Shown: one piece after another, positions 12,325 to 15,752 of the stretch
Numbering within the stretch: position 1 is the first letter of the stretch
Layout: each line of letters starts with the position of its first letter
Source: Treponema sp.
GTDB taxonomy: Bacteria > Spirochaetota > Spirochaetia > Treponematales > Treponemataceae
Assembly: GCA_004554075.1 (NCBI GenBank)
Contig: SFOB01000058.1
Location: 1 to 15,752 of the forward strand
Direction of reading: 5' to 3'
DNA: 15,752 nucleotides
Notes under the pieces: generated by a model
Databases searched by the model: none
Seen by the model: the letters and a program-made list of their open reading frames with translations, nothing else
What the model was told of the DNA's origin: nothing
Program-made: the position numbers and the translations under genes

Positions 12325-13737
12325 ATGGAAAATAAAACACAAATAGACGACATAAACAGAGAGTTTTACGATTTCCGCTATGAGGAGACTGAAGAAAATA
12401 CCTTCCGTCTTGAATCAGGTTTAACCCCGGAAATTGTAACAAAAATCTCAGATGAAAAAGGCGACCCGGACTGGATGCGTGACTTCCGCCTAAAGTCGCT
12501 CGAGCTTTACAATTATCTCAAGGTTCCAAAATGGGGCCCTTCTATCGACGGCCTCAACATAGACAACATTGCAACCTACGTTCGTCCTAAAACTCAGATG
12601 AGTGGCAAATGGGAAGATGTTCCGGATGACATTAAGGAAACCTTCGAAAAACTCGGAATCCCTGAAGCAGAGAGAAAATCTCTTGCCGGCGTTGGCGCCC
12701 AGTACGACTCTGAGTTAGTTTACCATAACGTACAGAATGAAGTTTCAAAACAGGGCGTAGTTTACCTTGGCTTTGAAGAAGCCCTCAAGTCCGAAGAATG
12801 GGGCCCAATGGTAAAAGAATACTTTATGACCCTCATCACTCCAAAGGACCACAAGTTTGCAGCCCTTCACGGAGCAGTATGGTCGGGAGGTTCTTTTGTT
12901 TACGTTCCAAAGGGAGTTCACCTTTCCTTCCCTCTTCAGTCTTACTTCCGTTTGAACGCCCGCGGAGCCGGACAGTTTGAGCACACACTTATCATCGTAG
13001 ACGAAGGCGCAGACCTGCACTTTATTGAAGGATGTTCTGCACCTAAATATAACGAAGCAAACCTGCACGCCGGTGCCGTAGAGCTTTTTGTAAAAAAAGG
13101 CGCTCACCTGCGCTACTCAACCATTGAAAACTGGTCAAAGAATATGTATAACCTCAACACCAAGCGCGCCCGCGTTGAGGAAGGTGCCAGTATAGAATGG
13201 GTTTCAGGTTCCTTCGGCAGCCACGTAAGTTACCTCTACCCGGAAAGCGACCTGGTTGGCCGAGCTGCAAAAGCAGAGTTCACAGGAATTACCTTTGCGG
13301 GTGCCGGCCAGGAACTCGACACCGGTGCAAAGATGGTACACCTTGCGCCGGATACATCAAGCCTCATAAGTACAAAGTCAATTTCTAAAGGCGGCGGAGT
13401 TTCCATTTACCGCTCGGCTGTATATATCGACAAAAACGCAACCGGCAGTAAAACAAGCGTTTCCTGTGAAAGCCTAATGCTGGACTCAGAAAGCCGTTCA
13501 GACACAATTCCTGCAATGGTAATCAAAACCGACGAATGCGATGTAGGACACGAAGCAAAAATCGGCCGTATTTCAAACGACGCAATTTTCTATCTGATGT
13601 CACGAGGCATTGCGGAAGACGAAGCCCGCAGCATGATTGTAAGCGGCTTTGCAAATCCGGTAAGCAAGGAACTGCCTCTGGAATACGCAGTTGAGATGAA
13701 CAATCTGATTAAACTGGAAATGAAAGGTAACTGTTAG
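12325..13737 (+). CDS. sufB: Fe-S cluster assembly scaffold protein SufB
   Basis: 470 residues, full length for SufB, which forms the SufBC(D) scaffold on which iron-sulphur clusters are built. Seen: the N-terminal helical region (PDWMRDFRLKSLELY), the GVWSGG-like segment HGAVWSGGSFVYVPKGV, and the beta-helix core ending in SCESLMLDSESRSDTIP and DVGHEAKIGRIS. Cys381 and Glu410 have the same 29-residue spacing as the E. coli SufB pair Cys405 and Glu434 and are probably their equivalents. The C-terminus RGIAEDEARSMIVSGFANPV is typical. No SufD follows. Its TAG stop overlaps the TAA stop of the convergent EAL gene (13734-13737). Confidence 0.96.
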   Translation: MENKTQIDDINREFYDFRYEETEENTFRLESGLTPEIVTKISDEKGDPDWMRDFRLKSLELYNYLKVPKWGPSIDGLNIDNIATYVRPKTQMSGKWEDVPDDIKETFEKLGIPEAERKSLAGVGAQYDSELVYHNVQNEVSKQGVVYLGFEEALKSEEWGPMVKEYFMTLITPKDHKFAALHGAVWSGGSFVYVPKGVHLSFPLQSYFRLNARGAGQFEHTLIIVDEGADLHFIEGCSAPKYNEANLHAGAVELFVKKGAHLRYSTIENWSKNMYNLNTKRARVEEGASIEWVSGSFGSHVSYLYPESDLVGRAAKAEFTGITFAGAGQELDTGAKMVHLAPDTSSLISTKSISKGGGVSIYRSAVYIDKNATGSKTSVSCESLMLDSESRSDTIPAMVIKTDECDVGHEAKIGRISNDAIFYLMSRGIAEDEARSMIVSGFANPVSKELPLEYAVEMNNLIKLEMKGNC

Positions 13738-15650
13738 ACTTTTCTAATACCCATAATCAGTTTGTCTTCGCCGTTTTCCTTAGTAAGAACACAGCGGTTT
13801 GAAACAAACACAAGCTCACCGTTTATCAAAAGATGGTGGCGGCTTTTAAAGACACCATCTTTTTCTATTGCAGCTAAAATATTATCTTTTGTATGATATC
13901 TCTTAAACTGCTCGCGGTCTTCTTCTATAACCGCCTTATCTGCATTAACCTGAGTATCTGCAAAGAAGTCTTTTCCCTGAGTCTGAATACCAAGCTGCTC
14001 AAACTCTGCTGTAGCCTGATGCTGAACATAAGAGTTTGTTTTCAAATCAATAACATAAATACAGATATAATCTCCGGCAAGAGCCATCAGTCTTGAATAG
14101 ACAAGTTTATCCTGCTTAGCCTGTTCCAGCTGAGCCTTTTCCCTCATCTGGGTATCAACATTACTTACACCAATGATAATATGTTTGTTATCATTCTGCA
14201 TGCGCATTACTTTCATGGAAACATAGTAAGGCATTCCATATTTTAAAATTCTGTAAGTAAGGACAAAGGTTCCCTGCTCATCGAGCACTTTAGTAATATT
14301 CTCTTTATTAAAAGCCTCAAGAAAAACATCTACATCTTCTTCATGAAGACTTCCAGGAGCAGCCATTCTTACTACCTTAAAGAAATTTACACCAGGCTTT
14401 TCTGTTGCAATCTCATCTTCACCAACATTAGATGTATATTCAATATATTCTTCAGTTTCAAGATTTACATAGAAAAGATTAAAGTAGTCCATTGCAAGAG
14501 CACGGGCAATATTTGCATAAGTTTCACCAGTTTCTGCATCTCTTACAGAAAGAACAGCCACAACAATAGCGGTTCTTTTTGTTACCGGATTTTCTGTAAT
14601 CTTGGAAATGTAATAATGAGCCTTAGAACCTTCGGGAAGCTTTTCATCAACAAACATAGGCTTGCCCTCTTTTGCTGCCTGCTTCAAAACCAGCATAAAG
14701 GCAGCACCTGGTCCCTGCATTATCATTTTTATTGGAACTTCACTGCGGTCCTGCTTCATGAAAAAATATTTTTCCATAAAGTCGCTGTAAGCTTTATTTG
14801 CCCTGACATAGCGGACCATATCAGAATCAATTTCCATAATAGCCATTGGCAGAGTATTAAAGAAGTTTGAAAAGCCTTTATTATCATTCTGATTTAATAT
14901 AGATAAATCGTGAAGATTAACTTCTCCAATCTGCTGAGAATAGGCTGATTCTGCTGGATTTTCAAAACCAATCTGAGTTCCGGTTTTATATCTTTCGAGA
15001 ATCTGCTCAAGACTTACTGGTTTACAATAATAATAGCCCTGCAATCTGGAACAGCCGCTGAATGTTTCGTTTCCTATTGAAGTCAGCTCCGGAAGTATTG
15101 CTTTTGTTATACCACCCCCCTCAAGAGAGGCAAGTGTATTAAGAGAAGAATAGCCGCTTCCAAAATCATCCATCCATACAGAAAAGCCAAGTCTCTTAAA
15201 CTTCTCTATCTGAGAAAGCATAAACTTAAAATCATTTACGAGAGTACTTTCTGTAATTTCAATATTGATTTTATCGCGAGGAATTCCAGACTTGTCTACA
15301 CGTGTAACAATTTCCTGTACCATATCGCACATATCAAAATCAGAACGCGACAGGTTGATGGAATGTGAACACATAAAATGGCCTGTATTGACCATATATT
15401 TCATTTTTTCGAGCACACAGTCTAGAATATGTAAATCTACTTTATAGATTAGTTTTTCTTCTTCAAGAACAGGAATAAAATCTGCCGGTGATAAAAATCC
15501 CTTTACAGGGTCTATCCAGCGGGCCAGTGCCTCTTCATCGCAGACACGCCCGTTTACCGCACGGATAATCGGCTGATAGTAAGCTGTAATCCATTCTTCC
15601 TGCAAAGCCTTGTCGAGATTATCGAGTATATACTGCTTGTTGTCATTCAT
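13734..15650 (-). CDS. EAL-PAS signalling protein with LRR unit replacing part of the EAL domain
   Basis: 638 residues, no membrane segment. A degenerate EAL (cyclic-di-GMP phosphodiesterase) domain spans about 20-220, followed by three PAS-like regions (about 263-370, 378-500 and 518-636); no GGDEF domain. Metal and substrate motifs kept: EEALARW (Glu40), INLS (Asn99), EITES (Glu131), DDFGSGYSSL (Asp161-Asp162) and QGYYYCKP (Gln204). Between DDFGSGYSSLNTLAS and QGYYY, the usual 60-70 residues with the KIDR Lys/Asp and AEGVE Glu are missing; instead 177-202 reads like one BspA-type LRR unit (ILPELTSIGNETFSGCSRL). Enzymatic activity is therefore unlikely. AAAGGA (15658-15663) lies seven bases before this ATG; ATG 15656 is the alternative start. 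Confidence 0.85.
   Translation of the reverse strand: MNDNKQYILDNLDKALQEEWITAYYQPIIRAVNGRVCDEEALARWIDPVKGFLSPADFIPVLEEEKLIYKVDLHILDCVLEKMKYMVNTGHFMCSHSINLSRSDFDMCDMVQEIVTRVDKSGIPRDKINIEITESTLVNDFKFMLSQIEKFKRLGFSVWMDDFGSGYSSLNTLASLEGGGITKAILPELTSIGNETFSGCSRLQGYYYCKPVSLEQILERYKTGTQIGFENPAESAYSQQIGEVNLHDLSILNQNDNKGFSNFFNTLPMAIMEIDSDMVRYVRANKAYSDFMEKYFFMKQDRSEVPIKMIMQGPGAAFMLVLKQAAKEGKPMFVDEKLPEGSKAHYYISKITENPVTKRTAIVVAVLSVRDAETGETYANIARALAMDYFNLFYVNLETEEYIEYTSNVGEDEIATEKPGVNFFKVVRMAAPGSLHEEDVDVFLEAFNKENITKVLDEQGTFVLTYRILKYGMPYYVSMKVMRMQNDNKHIIIGVSNVDTQMREKAQLEQAKQDKLVYSRLMALAGDYICIYVIDLKTNSYVQHQATAEFEQLGIQTQGKDFFADTQVNADKAVIEEDREQFKRYHTKDNILAAIEKDGVFKSRHHLLINGELVFVSNRCVLTKENGEDKLIMGIRKV
15045..15122 (-). 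other. BspA-type leucine-rich-repeat segment inside the EAL domain
   Basis: Encodes EGGGITKAILPE then LTSIGNETFSGCSRL, the consensus of one LRR_5/BspA unit (LxSIGxxxFSGCSxL). It begins at a six-G run (C run at 15115-15120 on the plus strand) and ends at GCSRL, which fits both an LRR unit and the GC.(K/R)LQGYY of EAL domains. Confidence 0.75.
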
Positions 15651-15664
15651 CTCCATATCCTTTA

Positions 15665-15670
15665 ATTATA
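15665..15670 (-). promoter_or_regulatory. -10 box of the EAL-PAS gene
   Basis: TATAAT on the minus strand, eight bases before ATG 15656 and 14 before ATG 15650. A TTGCGT 16 bases further upstream may be the -35. Confidence 0.5.
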
Positions 15671-15706
15671 CCCCATATATGAGAAAACGCAAACTTTTAG
15701 AATGAA

Positions 15707-15735
15707 TTGAAAAATACCTATAAATATGATAGATT
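15707..15735 (+). promoter_or_regulatory. Promoter of the rightward gene at the window end
   Basis: -35 TTGAAA (15707-15712), 17-base spacer, -10 TAGATT (15730-15735), then eight bases to an ATG at 15744; no Shine-Dalgarno site. Confidence 0.4.
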
Positions 15736-15743
15736 AAACGCGT

Positions 15744-15752
15744 ATGAATACA
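15744..15752 (+). CDS. Possible start of a rightward gene (partial)
   Basis: Three codons (MNT) before the window ends, divergent from the EAL-PAS gene. The only support is the promoter-like arrangement at 15707-15735, matching the leaderless layout of other genes here. No function can be given. Confidence 0.35.

Noticed and set aside
14343..14870. 175-codon open frame opposite the EAL-PAS gene
   Set aside because: Cys/Phe/Asn-rich translation with no recognisable motif, no ribosome site, fully inside a well-supported gene.
1..15752. CRISPR array, tRNA, rRNA, insertion sequence
   Set aside because: No regularly spaced repeat-spacer series, no cloverleaf with CCA/anticodon features, and no transposase reading frame were seen.

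Overview
The window looks like chromosome of a gut or rumen spirochaete of the Treponema type, at moderate confidence. The grounds are: plant-cell-wall glycosidases; two lipoproteins with relaxed lipoboxes; a sufC...sufB order like that of treponemes; a BspA-type leucine-rich-repeat fragment; and a PAS-rich EAL signalling protein. No rRNA, tRNA, CRISPR array, transposase or phage gene was found.

Layout. 1-78: first codons of an unidentified leftward gene, divergent from the carbohydrate block. 364-1383: GH130 mannoside phosphorylase. 1516-1941 (-): small membrane protein with an HEYGH motif. 2058-7661 (+): GH16-like lipoprotein, Gfo/Idh/MocA oxidoreductase, GH39 beta-xylosidase, FMN-dependent alpha-hydroxy-acid dehydrogenase relative and a TIM-barrel sugar isomerase/epimerase. 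9422-7719 (-): compact three-gene operon (hotdog thioesterase, CYTH protein, thiamine diphosphokinase). 9674-13737: sufC and sufB, separated by an AT-rich insert with an XRE regulator (-) and a lipoprotein (+). 15650-13734 (-): EAL-PAS protein whose stop overlaps that of sufB. 15744-15752: first codons of a further rightward gene.

How the genes work together. The carbohydrate genes fit intracellular processing of hemicellulose oligosaccharides: the GH130 enzyme phosphorolyses beta-mannosides, GH39 releases xylose, and the oxidoreductase, isomerase and FMN enzyme could take the released sugars or acids further. No transporter is in view. SufB and SufC are the Fe-S scaffold and its ATPase; their usual partners SufD, SufS and SufU are absent here.

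Non-coding structure is rich. At least six TGTCA...TGACA palindromic intergenic repeats with co-varying stems are present, some of which supply a stop codon, a -35 hexamer or a 5' UTR hairpin to neighbouring genes. Two copies of a separate three-hairpin element occur. Many genes have a -10 box only 6-11 bases before the ATG and no Shine-Dalgarno site, suggesting widespread leaderless translation. The most striking anomalies are an EAL domain whose metal-binding middle is replaced by one BspA-like LRR unit, the split suf locus, and a cruciform-like 5' leader on the inserted lipoprotein gene.
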